Notes: generated from the sequence alone by a model not told the origin. DNA of 64,000 nt from Acinetobacter gyllenbergii CIP 110306 = MTCC 11365 (GCF_000413855.1 NZ_ATGG01000007.1:1-64000); one strand, 5' to 3'; shown: positions 16,978 through 25,450, numbered from the stretch's first letter. Program-made: numbers and translations.

Positions 16978-17171
16978 GCCACATCATGATCTTGAAGTGA
17001 TTGAATGGCTTATTTAGCGGGAATACATGTTGTTTGTCAAATGAGCGAATGGCGGGACTTTTAAAAGTCACATTTTTGTTTAACGCCGACGCATTGTTTA
17101 TCTAAATGGTCGGCTGATTTTTATCAGAAATGAGAAATAAATTTAAGCTGCTATCCGTTGAGTTCAATGTG

Positions 17172-18101
17172 TTAAGAGAACATTTTTAGACGCAGACTTT
17201 CTAAACGGCTTTGATATTGCTTTTGCCATTCCTCATTTGAGAGTTGTGCTTTTAACGGCTCCATCTCTTGTTGTAGCTGTTGTACAGCCTGCTGATATTG
17301 GTCGACTTGTTGCTGTTGTTGAGCTTCACGTTGTTCTCTTTGCTGTACCTCTTGGCGTTGCTGCTCAGTCAGATAACGTTGTTGCAACATCTGCTTTAAG
17401 CGTTGCGTTTCAGCAGGGCTATGTTGCCCTTGATTGATTAAACCGAGCGCTTGTTCATAAAGTCCGATTTTATTTTCTTGTTGAGTTGCATCAGGGTACT
17501 GTTTTTGTAGCTGCTCAAATGCTTTTAAACGTTGTTCAGCACTCAGTTTTTGATTCTGTGCCAAATCATTGTAGGTAAACCGATAATCTGCATAGCCTCG
17601 TTCTTGCCCAAAACCCAGCATCGCTTCGGCTTGTCCCAAGGTTTGTTCTCTGAGCTTCCATAAGGCATCAAAGCGTTCTTTTGGTGATAACGACGTTGAT
17701 AACACGGTACTTTGCATGCGTTGTTCATATTGCGGCAGACGTTTTATTAGATTTTCCACCAAATGTGCAAAGTTTTGATCGGGATAATTAGCTAAAGCTT
17801 TTGCTAAAGCTGCATTACAGTCGGATACAGGGCAGTTGGCTTTAAAATCATTGAGAAACTCGGTGATATTGCCAGGTTGCTGTTGTAGTATTTTTAATTG
17901 TTTTAAAAGTGACTCTTGAAAAACTTCGTCCTTGGTTTTGTTTGGCATGCCTTCATTACTCACCTGTGTTGATGAATCTTGAGATGATGCGGTGGATTTG
18001 GTTTGCTGAATTGCAGCGGAAGAGGCAGTGCTCTTCCAAACTACAATCCCAACCAAGACCACGACAACAATAAGCATTGTCAGCAATAGTCTTTTATTCA
18101 T
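17172..18101 (-). CDS. Lipase-chaperone-like (Lif-type) membrane-anchored protein
   Basis: A 309-aa protein with one N-terminal membrane anchor (LLLTMLIVVVVLVGIVVW, residues 4-21), a Ser/Thr/Gln-rich linker to about 55, then an all-helical periplasmic domain. The build matches lipase-specific foldases: anchor, variable linker, helical embrace. The stretch ADYRFTYNDLAQNQKLSAEQ followed by RLKAFEQLQKQYPDA resembles the Lif LSxEQR...LPxA repeat. The C-terminal third is very Gln-rich and likely coiled. It starts 12 bp after the phospholipase gene and is presumably its chaperone. Similarity is weak, so this is a structural judgement. Confidence 0.65.
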   Translation of the reverse strand: MNKRLLLTMLIVVVVLVGIVVWKSTASSAAIQQTKSTASSQDSSTQVSNEGMPNKTKDEVFQESLLKQLKILQQQPGNITEFLNDFKANCPVSDCNAALAKALANYPDQNFAHLVENLIKRLPQYEQRMQSTVLSTSLSPKERFDALWKLREQTLGQAEAMLGFGQERGYADYRFTYNDLAQNQKLSAEQRLKAFEQLQKQYPDATQQENKIGLYEQALGLINQGQHSPAETQRLKQMLQQRYLTEQQRQEVQQREQREAQQQQQVDQYQQAVQQLQQEMEPLKAQLSNEEWQKQYQSRLESLRLKMFS

Positions 18102-18113
18102 ACCGAATTCCGT

Positions 18114-19457
18114 TTATGGGCCGTAATTAAATTGCCCCATCACAGGGAAGTGATCTGAAAGATCCCATGTCATATACAGTGGGTCCGCTGTGGTACGTAA
18201 GATACGCACATCATTACGCGACTGAGTCGGTTGACGGTGGTTATTTGATGCTACCACATAGTCTAGATATTCGACTGTTGCACCCCCTGAACCCGCTGCT
18301 CCAGCCAACTTATTCACGCGTGGGTCAAAAGTCGATGCAGTATAACCTGTGCTTGGTGCTGCGGTGGCATTCAGATTGGTCAACATGTCTTGATAATCTT
18401 GCGGCCATAACAGTTTATTCACATTGAAATCACCGCCCATGAGTACTGCATCAAAACTTGGAATATTTTGTTGATTGACCAATTGGCGAATTTGTTTGAA
18501 CTGAACCTGACGCAATGCGCGTGCTGCATCGGTATCAAAAGAAGCGGTATGCGTAGAGGTCACATGATAGGCCTTACCATTCTTAATGATTTCTGCATAC
18601 AACACACCTTTATCTGCAAAACAATCAGTTCCGGTACAGTCTGGATAAATCAATTGTGCCGTTTTGACGATTGGATAACGGCTCACAATCACCAAGCCAC
18701 TATCAAACAAGTTATAGCCAGAACCGACTGGAATATGAGTTTGATATGGGTACTGTTGCGCCAGTTGATTCAGCATGCCAGTACGCGATGAAGCAAAGGC
18801 TTCTTGCATCATAATCACATCGTAACCGTTTAAATGATTTGGTAATTCAGCCAAGCGTTCGCTGATTTTACTCGCCACCATCGGGAGGGCATAAATATTA
18901 TAAGTCAGTACTTTGAGCTCATCGGCACTGGCCGAAACAGGCTCTTGAAGTGTGTTTTGATGAATAGTGTAGTGGAAATCATCATAGCCCCCCGTGTACT
19001 CAGCTTTTACCGCTGCTTGTGCAGATAAACCAGCATAAGTTGTGCTAATACGATGTACATCACGATCTGAATACCAAGGTGATGTTGTGGTCGCCGTTTG
19101 AATCCCATGTTTAATATTGCTGCCCGACCAAGTCCCCGTCATGGTTTGTTTTAAAGTGACTTGTGAATTGCCACTGCTGAGAACGGTATCAAAGTTATAG
19201 GTTTTACCAGATTTGATCCCAGTATAACGGTTGATACGTAACACCCGTTTGGTCTCGTAGGGTGCAAGTTGAGTCGCTTCCTGCGCCCATTGATTGCCTT
19301 GTTCTAAGCTTGCCCCAGTTTGATTGACTTGTATTGATACGGTTTGTGGCGTGGTATTGGTCACAAACACGTAGGAATCAGCCAAGGTCTGTTGGGTAGA
19401 AAAACCACTGATTAAGAGCGCGACCCCTGCGCCTAGTTTTAAGCTCTTCAGCTTCAT
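18114..19457 (-). CDS. Secreted sphingomyelinase-type phospholipase C
   Basis: A 447-aa secreted protein. The signal peptide is MKLKSLKLGAGVALLISGFS, with cleavage likely after TLA (residue 26). Residues ~27-170 form a beta-rich domain; 180-447 is an endonuclease/exonuclease/phosphatase (EEP) domain with Asn187 (YNIY), Glu219 (MMQEAF), His303 (STHTA), Asp343/Asn345 (GGDFNVN) and Asp435-His436 (LSDHFPV), the Mg2+-dependent sphingomyelinase set. It probably cleaves sphingomyelin or phosphatidylcholine outside the cell. I chose ATG 19457, with GGAGAG upstream; the longer frame adds a non-secretory tail. Followed by the Lif-like gene. Confidence 0.85.
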   Translation of the reverse strand: MKLKSLKLGAGVALLISGFSTQQTLADSYVFVTNTTPQTVSIQVNQTGASLEQGNQWAQEATQLAPYETKRVLRINRYTGIKSGKTYNFDTVLSSGNSQVTLKQTMTGTWSGSNIKHGIQTATTTSPWYSDRDVHRISTTYAGLSAQAAVKAEYTGGYDDFHYTIHQNTLQEPVSASADELKVLTYNIYALPMVASKISERLAELPNHLNGYDVIMMQEAFASSRTGMLNQLAQQYPYQTHIPVGSGYNLFDSGLVIVSRYPIVKTAQLIYPDCTGTDCFADKGVLYAEIIKNGKAYHVTSTHTASFDTDAARALRQVQFKQIRQLVNQQNIPSFDAVLMGGDFNVNKLLWPQDYQDMLTNLNATAAPSTGYTASTFDPRVNKLAGAAGSGGATVEYLDYVVASNNHRQPTQSRNDVRILRTTADPLYMTWDLSDHFPVMGQFNYGP

Positions 19458-19766
19458 CTTTATCTCTCCATAGTGCTTAATAATGTTTGAACAAATACAT
19501 ATTTCATTGTTGAAATTATTCATTTGTGAAAATTTTATGATTGTTATTTGTTCGAAAGTCATAATAATGAAAAAATATTGCTAAATCATTTAAATTTCTA
19601 ACCATTCATCTGATGTTTTTAAAAACAATGTTTTATTTCATAATTCTGACTTTTATTGGGCTTTATTCGTGCATTTTGACAGTTTTTTAGTGAAATTTAG
19701 AAAATGATATGATTCAAAAATGAAAATTGAAAAGTAATCTATTTATTATAGGGGCTATAAATGAAC
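19458..19766. other. AT-rich intergenic region upstream of the phospholipase
   Basis: About 310 bp of AT-rich sequence without a credible ORF. It must contain the promoter of the minus-strand phospholipase. No clear operator, repeat or RNA structure was seen, apart from a single CTGTCA half-site near 19678 on the minus strand. Confidence 0.5.
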
Positions 19767-19804
19767 AAAATCTGACAAACTCGTTATGCTTGTCAGATTT
19801 TTTG
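19767..19804. terminator. Hairpin terminator after the Roadblock/GTPase operon
   Basis: Stem AAAATCTGACAA / TTGTCAGATTTT with an 11-base loop, just downstream of the minus-strand Roadblock gene that ends at 19818. T runs are present on both strands. Confidence 0.8.
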
Positions 19805-19817
19805 AGATAAAACGGTT

Positions 19818-20237
19818 TTAAGCTTGGTCAGCGTCGACGATTGCGCTACTGGTTTGTTTTAGACTATAGAGCAGTTGTCCCAGCAATACATCTTTATTGC
19901 TTAAAGTCACCATCACCATGGGATGATGCGGAGCAGGGATGGAGGTGAGAATCGCTTTACCATTTTCAGCGTCCAAGGTAATACTTTGACATCCAGTCAG
20001 CTGAATTTCATTGAGAAACGCCGTCACCATGGCCAAGATTGAACTACTGACAGCGGCAAGTTTGGTGCTGTTATAAGGGTTCTTCTTGTAAATGGAGGCC
20101 AGCTCAAATCCATCTGTTGAGCAGAGCATAATATAATCGACCCCTCGGATATTGGTTAAAATATCATTGGCCTGCGCTTTAGCAAACTGAATCAGCTCTT
20201 TCGGCGCTGTACGTTGCTGACTGGGAATACTGAACAT
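19818..20237 (-). CDS. Roadblock/LC7 domain protein (second of module)
   Basis: A 139-aa protein with the Roadblock/LC7 layout: N-terminal helix (PKELIQFAKAQANDILTNI), strand VDYIMLCSTDGFELASIY, helix STKLAAVSSSILAMVTAFLN, strands SITLDAENGKAILTSI and PMVMVTLSN, and a C-terminal helix. Such proteins dimerise and regulate Ras-like GTPases, as MglB does for MglA. It lies 22 bp after the GTPase gene on the same strand. It is longer and more divergent than the first Roadblock gene of the module. Confidence 0.82.
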   Translation of the reverse strand: MFSIPSQQRTAPKELIQFAKAQANDILTNIRGVDYIMLCSTDGFELASIYKKNPYNSTKLAAVSSSILAMVTAFLNEIQLTGCQSITLDAENGKAILTSIPAPHHPMVMVTLSNKDVLLGQLLYSLKQTSSAIVDADQA

Positions 20238-20259
20238 AATTCTTCTCTTTATAAAGTAA

Positions 20260-20802
20260 TTAATTTGTTGCTTTTAAATTGACTTCTAATGCTGCTATGA
20301 GAGATTCAATCATCAGCAAAATATGTTCTTGTTTGCGAGCATCAATGAAAAATAAAGGGTATTGGTAGTCATTTTGAATTAACCATTCACGATAGATCGT
20401 TGTTGGCTGTCCTTTATTTTCATCCACATGGGTAATGCCAATTGAAATGTTTTTAGTATAGTCTTTAAAGGTATCTAGATAGCCCTCTAGTTCTTCGATG
20501 GGTACTTTACTGTTGTGATCAACCAGTAAAATAACCCCCAAAGCGCCTTGGCAAATCACAGGCCAAATAAAGTCAAAGCGTGATTGTCCAGGGGTACCAT
20601 ATAAGCCCACTTTGACACCGTCATCTAAAGTAATCTCACCATAATCAATACCTACCGTAGTTTGCATTTTATTATGGGCCTGACTGTCTGTATTGAATGC
20701 TTCGGTTGCGAGGACAGGAATTTCTGAAAGCGATTTGATCGCTTCGGTTTTACCTGCGCCCATGCTTCCTGCAAAGACAATTTTATATTGTTGGAGAATC
20801 AT
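20260..20802 (-). CDS. Ras-like small GTPase, MglA/COG2229 type
   Basis: A 180-aa GTPase. G1 is GSMGAGKT near residues 12-19, the switch-I Thr is in TTVGIDYG near 49, G3 reads YGTPGQSRFDF near 69 (the DxxG Asp is replaced by Gly, as is common in the COG2229/CvnD group), and G4 is THVDE near 128. No membrane segment or lipid anchor is seen. It is 8 bp after the 322-aa gene and 22 bp before a Roadblock gene, which could be its GTPase-activating or exchange partner. The process it controls is unknown. Confidence 0.85.
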   Translation of the reverse strand: MILQQYKIVFAGSMGAGKTEAIKSLSEIPVLATEAFNTDSQAHNKMQTTVGIDYGEITLDDGVKVGLYGTPGQSRFDFIWPVICQGALGVILLVDHNSKVPIEELEGYLDTFKDYTKNISIGITHVDENKGQPTTIYREWLIQNDYQYPLFFIDARKQEHILLMIESLIAALEVNLKATN

Positions 20803-20810
20803 ATCAATCC

Positions 20811-21779
20811 TTAAAGCCCAAAGCGGCGTCTGATTTTGCCGAAAAATTTATTTAAAAAACCTTGTTGTTCAATTGTTTGTTCAGTCGTTTCGATTCGTAG
20901 GTAATGACTTTCTGAAGCAGGGATAATACCGCCATTGTCAGAAATAATGCAGGCAGCGATAAATTGTTGAACCGTTTGAATAGGAAGTTTTAATTGTGTT
21001 GCAACTTGATAGAGTTGGGCTCCTTGTATAAAGCAAGCAGAAAGCAATAAAGTGGTTTTACGGTCAGTGCCTTGAGCTGGCTGTGGCCAATATTCAATTT
21101 TGTAGTATTCATTTTCATTTGGGGCTAAACGCTGAAACTCGAGTGAATGCCAAAACAGGTTCCATAACCAATCTTGCAAGTTATATTCAACTTTGCGAGA
21201 AACTTTGGTGAAGTTTGAGGTGGTCGCAAATTCATATTTAAAACTATGGTTGGTTTGTGTGTGGGTACGGGTTGGTTCTAGCCATGCAATTTGACTTCGC
21301 GTATCAATAATGGCCAAAGTACCGTGGTCATCAAACAAATGCAGACGGGCATTTTCAGGATTTAACATGTCCGTTAAATATTTTTCATTGATGGCATTAT
21401 GTGTCGAGGTCGATTCGATCTTGGGTTGTTGCGCTTGTTGATGGGTGATATAGCTTAAAAGGCGAAGATGAATCCAGTTTTTTAATGCATCCGTATGCTG
21501 AAAAGGTAAGTAAAGGGTATTGTGTTCTTCAATATGCTGTGAGCCTTCTCCTTTTGCAATTTTTAAGCAGGGAAGTTGTTTTTTTTCTAAAATGCGTTGA
21601 ATACCTTCGGTTTCAAAGAAATTTTCATTTATTAATAATAAATCGATATTCGGATCGGCAATATTGATCCAGTTAATGCCAAATTCATGAGGTATTGTTT
21701 TTCTAAGCTCTATTTTTAACTCATCTGAAACTTTTAAACTTATACCTGAAATTGCGATATTGATGCAATGTCCATTCAT
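20811..21779 (-). CDS. Unknown protein of the Roadblock/GTPase module
   Basis: A 322-aa soluble protein with no match I recognise. Residues 1-115 read like a degenerate response-regulator receiver (hydrophobic strand, NIDLLLINENFFETEGIQ, PCLKIAKGE). Residues ~120-220 form a middle domain. Residues ~235-290 (LLLSACFIQGAQLYQVATQL, KLPIQTVQQFIAACIISDNG) resemble a winged helix, like the DUF742 partner in actinobacterial conservons. The tail is basic (FFGKIRRRFG). It lies between the first Roadblock gene and the GTPase. The domain readings are inference. Confidence 0.6.
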   Translation of the reverse strand: MNGHCINIAISGISLKVSDELKIELRKTIPHEFGINWINIADPNIDLLLINENFFETEGIQRILEKKQLPCLKIAKGEGSQHIEEHNTLYLPFQHTDALKNWIHLRLLSYITHQQAQQPKIESTSTHNAINEKYLTDMLNPENARLHLFDDHGTLAIIDTRSQIAWLEPTRTHTQTNHSFKYEFATTSNFTKVSRKVEYNLQDWLWNLFWHSLEFQRLAPNENEYYKIEYWPQPAQGTDRKTTLLLSACFIQGAQLYQVATQLKLPIQTVQQFIAACIISDNGGIIPASESHYLRIETTEQTIEQQGFLNKFFGKIRRRFGL

Positions 21780-21942
21780 AGTATCACTTTAATATTTTAT
21801 AAAATATTGGACTGCATAAAATTAGTCTAATACTAAAGACTAATAATAGACCGCTTGCATATTTATATTTTCTTATTGTGAATAATAAGAAGATAATAAA
21901 TATACAAGAAGCCTAATATATTAAGTAATTTGAAACTTAGAA
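21780..21942. other. AT-rich gap inside the Roadblock/GTPase module
   Basis: 163 bp of very AT-rich sequence between the first Roadblock gene and the 322-aa gene. It is long for an operon gap and may hold a second promoter. No terminator hairpin was seen. Confidence 0.4.
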
Positions 21943-22302
21943 TTAAGCAAAATCTAATTCTTTTTCAAATGTTTTTAATTCGTGGCGAGCCATCGCAAGG
22001 TTAGATTTACTGCGATCGAGTACGAGATAGAGGAACAGGTTGCCATTGCTTTCTAGAGGGCGGATTAAGTGATATGCCTTACCCAGTGTGATCAGAATAT
22101 CTTCAATGTCATCGTTAAGTTTCAGCGAGTTAGCTACACGGCGTTTTGCTCGAATAACTTCGGTATTACCCGCAGCCGCCAGTTCTAAGTCGATTGAGCC
22201 CCCACCTTGGGTCGCTAGCGCCAAGCCACTTTCTGTATCTACTAATGCTGCTGCAACGAACCCATCAATATTTGTTAAGCTTTCTAATGAAATTTTAGCC
22301 AT
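21943..22302 (-). CDS. Roadblock/LC7 domain protein (first of module)
   Basis: A 119-aa, compact MglB-like Roadblock protein: helix [12 protein letters not shown], strand [17 protein letters not shown], helix [19 protein letters not shown], strands [17 protein letters not shown] and [13 protein letters not shown], and final helix [13 protein letters not shown]. It is first in the minus-strand order Roadblock, unknown, GTPase, Roadblock. A consensus CRP/Vfr palindrome lies about 215 bp upstream. It may act with the GTPase in polarity or surface behaviour, but nothing in the sequence proves this. Confidence 0.85.
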   Translation of the reverse strand: MAKISLESLTNIDGFVAAALVDTESGLALATQGGGSIDLELAAAGNTEVIRAKRRVANSLKLNDDIEDILITLGKAYHLIRPLESNGNLFLYLVLDRSKSNLAMARHELKTFEKELDFA

Positions 22303-22516
22303 GATTTTATCTCTACTAATACATCTTTGTTTATGAATTTATATTCGCCACTTCTGTTTTTGATTAGTTTTCAAAAGTAGTTAATCTCATTATAGGAAAC
22401 TCTTTTATTAAATCAATCATACTTTAAAATAATTGAATTGACTGATTTGCTAGTAATTGACAATTTTTGTCAAACAAACAAATAAAAATACTAATTAAGG
22501 ATTGAATTTTATTTTT

Positions 22517-22536
22517 AATGTGATTTTATTCACATT
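22517..22536. promoter_or_regulatory. Consensus CRP/Vfr-type site
   Basis: AATGTGATTTTATTCACATT is a 7-bp-arm palindrome that fits TGTGA-N6-TCACA exactly. It lies 215 bp upstream of the first Roadblock gene. Vfr/CRP proteins are known in this order of bacteria; binding here is inferred. Confidence 0.6.
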
Positions 22537-22642
22537 AATATTGGGTTTTAATAGTTAGCTTTGATTGTAAATAAATGTAAATTATTTTTTATTAATATAG
22601 GTAAATTCATATTTTAAATAAAATTAAGGCAATAATAAGTCT

Positions 22643-22676
22643 ATGATAAAGAAAGTAATCATACCTTCTTTATCAT
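22643..22676. terminator. Hairpin terminator after the ssp operon
   Basis: Perfect 11-bp stem ATGATAAAGAA / TTCTTTATCAT with a 12-base loop, just beyond the stop (22690) of the minus-strand tail-anchored gene. The following U run is weak, so termination may be partial. Confidence 0.6.
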
Positions 22677-22689
22677 TTAAACAATGAGA

Positions 22690-23352
22690 TTAAACCGAAA
22701 CTAATTGGCAATATGAACAATACAAAAAGATCAGAATGACCAATGCCACGATTGGTGAAACGATATAGGCCCATGCAGGAGTTTCTGGCGTTTCTACCTC
22801 AGCAACAGGTGTATGGTCAGGCGTAATCGGTTGTGCTTGATGGACCATTTGATTGAATTCTTGCATGGTTGCTTCGAGTGATACTTCTTGTTGAATAACT
22901 GGCTTTGAACCGAGTAACTCGGGCAACTGATTGGTCGACCAGACCCAGTCTTCCGCCTGTCCAGACAAATGTTCGATTTGGCCCAATAACAGTTCTGTCA
23001 GTCCGGTTTGACCAAAACTACCTGTTTGGTCAAGCTGCTTAAGCTCGGTCAGTTGCAAAGTAAGGACATCTGAAAGGTTGTTCTCCAATTCAGCGCTTTT
23101 AAGGGCTGACTGATTATGAGCTGAAGTGGTAAGATGGCGAGCAATTTCTTGAATATATAGCGGATCAGCTGTTTGAACTTCTTGATACAGTTTCTGTGGA
23201 TTCTGCTTCCATAGACTAATCAGTTGCCCAAGGGCCAATACGTTGACTTCATTTATAAACGCTTGTTTTTCTTTAGGAGAATATTGACCAAAAAGTTGTG
23301 GTTTTTGAATTTTAATTTGTTCAGCAAAATATTGAACTAAGTCAAATGCCAT
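22690..23352 (-). CDS. Tail-anchored hypothetical protein
   Basis: A 220-aa protein with a helical, Gln/Leu-rich cytoplasmic part (residues 1-190) and one C-terminal membrane segment (YIVSPIVALVILIFLYCSYC, near 195-214), followed by only a few residues. It has no signal peptide, so it is a tail-anchored membrane protein. No motif gives a function. It starts 15 bp after sspB and is probably co-transcribed with sspA-sspB. Confidence 0.7.
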   Translation of the reverse strand: MAFDLVQYFAEQIKIQKPQLFGQYSPKEKQAFINEVNVLALGQLISLWKQNPQKLYQEVQTADPLYIQEIARHLTTSAHNQSALKSAELENNLSDVLTLQLTELKQLDQTGSFGQTGLTELLLGQIEHLSGQAEDWVWSTNQLPELLGSKPVIQQEVSLEATMQEFNQMVHQAQPITPDHTPVAEVETPETPAWAYIVSPIVALVILIFLYCSYCQLVSV

Positions 23353-23367
23353 CGTGCCTATCCTCGC

Positions 23368-23793
23368 TTAATCTAAAATTCTTAGTGAAGGTTTCTTTTT
23401 CGTTGTCTCAGTTTCTTGCTTTGTTTCTTCAACCGATGTTACAGCCGTTTCTTCAATTTCGGCATATTCAGAAGGATCGAAAAATAGGCCTTGACCATTT
23501 TCTCTGGCATAAATCCCCAGTACGGCACGAATCGGCACATAAATTTCTTTTGCGACACCACCAAAGCGTGCAGAGAAGGTAATGGCTTCATTACTCATGT
23601 GCAGTTGATGAATGGCATGTGGAGCAAGGTTTAAAACAATTTGACCATCTTTCACAAATTGTAGTGGTACATCAGTATGCGGTTGTGTCGCATCCACTAA
23701 TAAATAAGGGGTGAGCTGGTTATCGCAAATCCATTCATAAATGGCACGAGCAAGATATGGGCGTGTAGGCGTAAAAGTTATTTGCTCAGACAT
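23368..23793 (-). CDS. sspB: Stringent starvation protein B (ClpXP adaptor)
   Basis: A 141-aa SspB. The N-terminal ~110 residues form the ssrA-tag-binding fold (TPTRPYLARAIYEWICDNQL, TPYLLVDA, GQIVLNLAPHAI, ITFSARFGGVAKEIYVP). The C-terminal tail is acidic and disordered and ends in KKKPSLRILD, close to the ClpX-binding tail of E. coli SspB. It delivers ssrA-tagged peptides from stalled ribosomes to ClpXP. It is 14 bp after sspA, the usual operon order. Confidence 0.93.
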   Translation of the reverse strand: MSEQITFTPTRPYLARAIYEWICDNQLTPYLLVDATQPHTDVPLQFVKDGQIVLNLAPHAIHQLHMSNEAITFSARFGGVAKEIYVPIRAVLGIYARENGQGLFFDPSEYAEIEETAVTSVEETKQETETTKKKPSLRILD

Positions 23794-23807
23794 AATTGAA
23801 AAACTTA

Positions 23808-24467
23808 TTAAATCGTAGAAATCAAATCATTGTAGCTGTTTTTTTCTTGAGCTGTCATTGATTTAATGAACGATGGTCGGCTAAAGATACGATGACAATA
23901 CAAGAATATAGGTCGACAGTGCTGTGCAGGGAGTTCAACCCCCATACTTTTGAGCCGTATAAAGAGCGGGGCTAGCATACAATCAAGAATTGAAAATGTT
24001 TCCGACATAAAATAAGGGAAATGTTGAAACAGCGGGGTGAGTGAAATCAAAGTATCTCTCAGTTCTTTCTGTGCTTTCTGTTTTTGTTTTGGGTCTAAAC
24101 TATCGACATGTTTCAGCATATGGTCAGCAAGTTGGAACCAGTCTTGTTCAAAGCGCCAGATATATTGACGTTGTTCTGCACGCGCCATCGGAGCATCAGC
24201 ATAGAGTTTATTCTGGCGATAGCGGTCATCTAAATATTCAGCAATGACATTGGCAGAAAACAGTTTTAGATTCTGCTCAATTAACATCGGAAGTTGATTA
24301 TAGGGATTAAGATCAGCCAAATCCTCATCCTCATGATCAGTAATAATCAGTTGGTATTTGATTTGTTTTTCAGCGAGTAAAAAACGAATCCAATGGGAAC
24401 GGAAATCATCTGCATGGCTATAAAGCGTAATGCCTTGGACGGGGGTTGGGGGATTTTCTAGAGACAT
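23808..24467 (-). CDS. sspA: Stringent starvation protein A (RNA polymerase-associated)
   Basis: A 219-aa GST-fold protein without GST activity in the family. The thioredoxin-like N domain has ITLYSHADDFRSHWIRFLLA, LADLNPYNQLPMLIEQNLKL and ANVIAEYLDDRY; the helical C domain contains YFMSETFSILDCMLAPLFIRL. SspA binds RNA polymerase during stationary phase and stress. First gene of the sspA-sspB operon. The divergent lipoprotein gene starts 127 bp away. Confidence 0.92.
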   Translation of the reverse strand: MSLENPPTPVQGITLYSHADDFRSHWIRFLLAEKQIKYQLIITDHEDEDLADLNPYNQLPMLIEQNLKLFSANVIAEYLDDRYRQNKLYADAPMARAEQRQYIWRFEQDWFQLADHMLKHVDSLDPKQKQKAQKELRDTLISLTPLFQHFPYFMSETFSILDCMLAPLFIRLKSMGVELPAQHCRPIFLYCHRIFSRPSFIKSMTAQEKNSYNDLISTI

Positions 24468-24594
24468 AAGTCCAAAAAATTATGGTTGACTGTTTAGAAT
24501 ACTAAAATTAACGTTGGAAATCACTTAAAGCTGAACAATATGCTTGTTACAGAATAGATTTATGATTCAATTAGTTCAAAGAGAGAAGAAGGGA

Positions 24595-24987
24595 ATGGAA
24601 CGATATTACTTTACTGTGCTGTGTAGCGCGTTATTGCTCGGTGGTTGTGCAAGCTCAGTGCCCAAGCCAGCAAGTGTTGTATCATCAGAAGAAAGTGGAG
24701 CAGCTACAGATGTCGCGATTGCTGCGGCTGTTGATCAGGATGACTCACAATATGGTGGAATAAAACAACAGTATGTGGTCAAAGGTTGTAAAGTGACGAT
24801 TTATAACGATGGACCAATCCAAATGGTGAATGAAAAAACTGACCAACCCTGTAATGCACCGATTCCTAAAGATCATCAGTTTTCGAAAAGCACTAAAACC
24901 TATCAGCAGAATGGCTGTACGATCACGGAATTTGCTGCAGCCGATGGGATGGGTGATGCCATGATGGATTGTTCTAAAAAGAAATAA
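24595..24987 (+). CDS. Small lipoprotein
   Basis: A 130-aa lipoprotein. The signal ends in the lipobox LLGGC (Cys about residue 17), giving an acylated Cys followed by ASS, which favours outer-membrane sorting. The mature part has four more cysteines near CKVTIYNDG, PCNAPI, NGCTITEF and MDCSKK, likely two disulfides. I chose ATG 24595, with a strong GAGAAGAAGG site; the frame open from 24544 would bury the signal. Function unknown. A terminator shared with rpsI follows. Confidence 0.8.
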   Translation: MERYYFTVLCSALLLGGCASSVPKPASVVSSEESGAATDVAIAAAVDQDDSQYGGIKQQYVVKGCKVTIYNDGPIQMVNEKTDQPCNAPIPKDHQFSKSTKTYQQNGCTITEFAAADGMGDAMMDCSKKK

Positions 24988-25002
24988 CGAAAAGTAGGCT
25001 AT

Positions 25003-25033
25003 AAAAAAACCTCGGATAAATCCGAGGTTTTTT
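25003..25033. terminator. Bidirectional terminator
   Basis: Stem AAAAAACCTCGGA / TCCGAGGTTTTTT with a TAAA loop. It sits between the convergent lipoprotein gene and rpsI and has T runs on both strands. Confidence 0.93.
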
Positions 25034-25051
25034 GTCCAATTCGTAAAACGA

Positions 25052-25438
25052 TTAACGTTTAGAGAATTGAGGACGTTTACGAGCTTTACGTAAACCAAGT
25101 TTCTTACGTTCAACTTCACGAGCATCACGTGTAACGAAACCAGCTTGACGAAGAGCAGGTTTTAAAGTTTCGTCAGAAGCGATCAATGCACGAGTAATAC
25201 CGTGACGGATAGCGCCTGCTTGACCACCAATACCACCACCTTTAACAGTGATGTAAAGGTCAAATTTTTCAGTAACTTCTAAAAGCTCTAAAGGCTGACG
25301 CACAACCATACGAGCAGTTTCACGACCGAAATATTGCTCAAGCGTACGGTTGTTAATTACGAGTTTACCTGTACCAGCTGATAAGAAAACACGTGCAGTT
25401 GCGGTCTTACGGCGACCTGTACCATAATTAGTAGCCAT
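25052..25438 (-). CDS. rpsI: 30S ribosomal protein S9
   Basis: A 128-aa S9 of normal length. It opens [15 protein letters not shown], has the core [20 protein letters not shown] and [18 protein letters not shown], and ends in the basic tail [17 protein letters not shown] that reaches the P-site tRNA. Second gene of rplM-rpsI, 12 bp after rplM. Confidence 0.97.
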   Translation of the reverse strand: MATNYGTGRRKTATARVFLSAGTGKLVINNRTLEQYFGRETARMVVRQPLELLEVTEKFDLYITVKGGGIGGQAGAIRHGITRALIASDETLKPALRQAGFVTRDAREVERKKLGLRKARKRPQFSKR

Positions 25439-25450
25439 GTGCTGTATCCC

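Larger units (their letters stand above)
22303..22689. other. Long AT-rich regulatory gap
   Basis: 387 bp with no ORF. It contains a consensus CRP/Vfr palindrome (22517-22536) and an 11-bp-stem hairpin (22643-22676). The rest is AT-rich and probably holds the promoter of the Roadblock module. Confidence 0.6.

Noticed and set aside
19660..19700. Pho box upstream of the phospholipase gene
   Set aside because: Only one CTGTCA half-site is present on the minus strand; the second 7-mer at the 11-bp interval does not match.
19761..19775. Tiny plus-strand ORF before the terminator hairpin
   Set aside because: It encodes only four codons and is not supported beyond a weak AGGGG.
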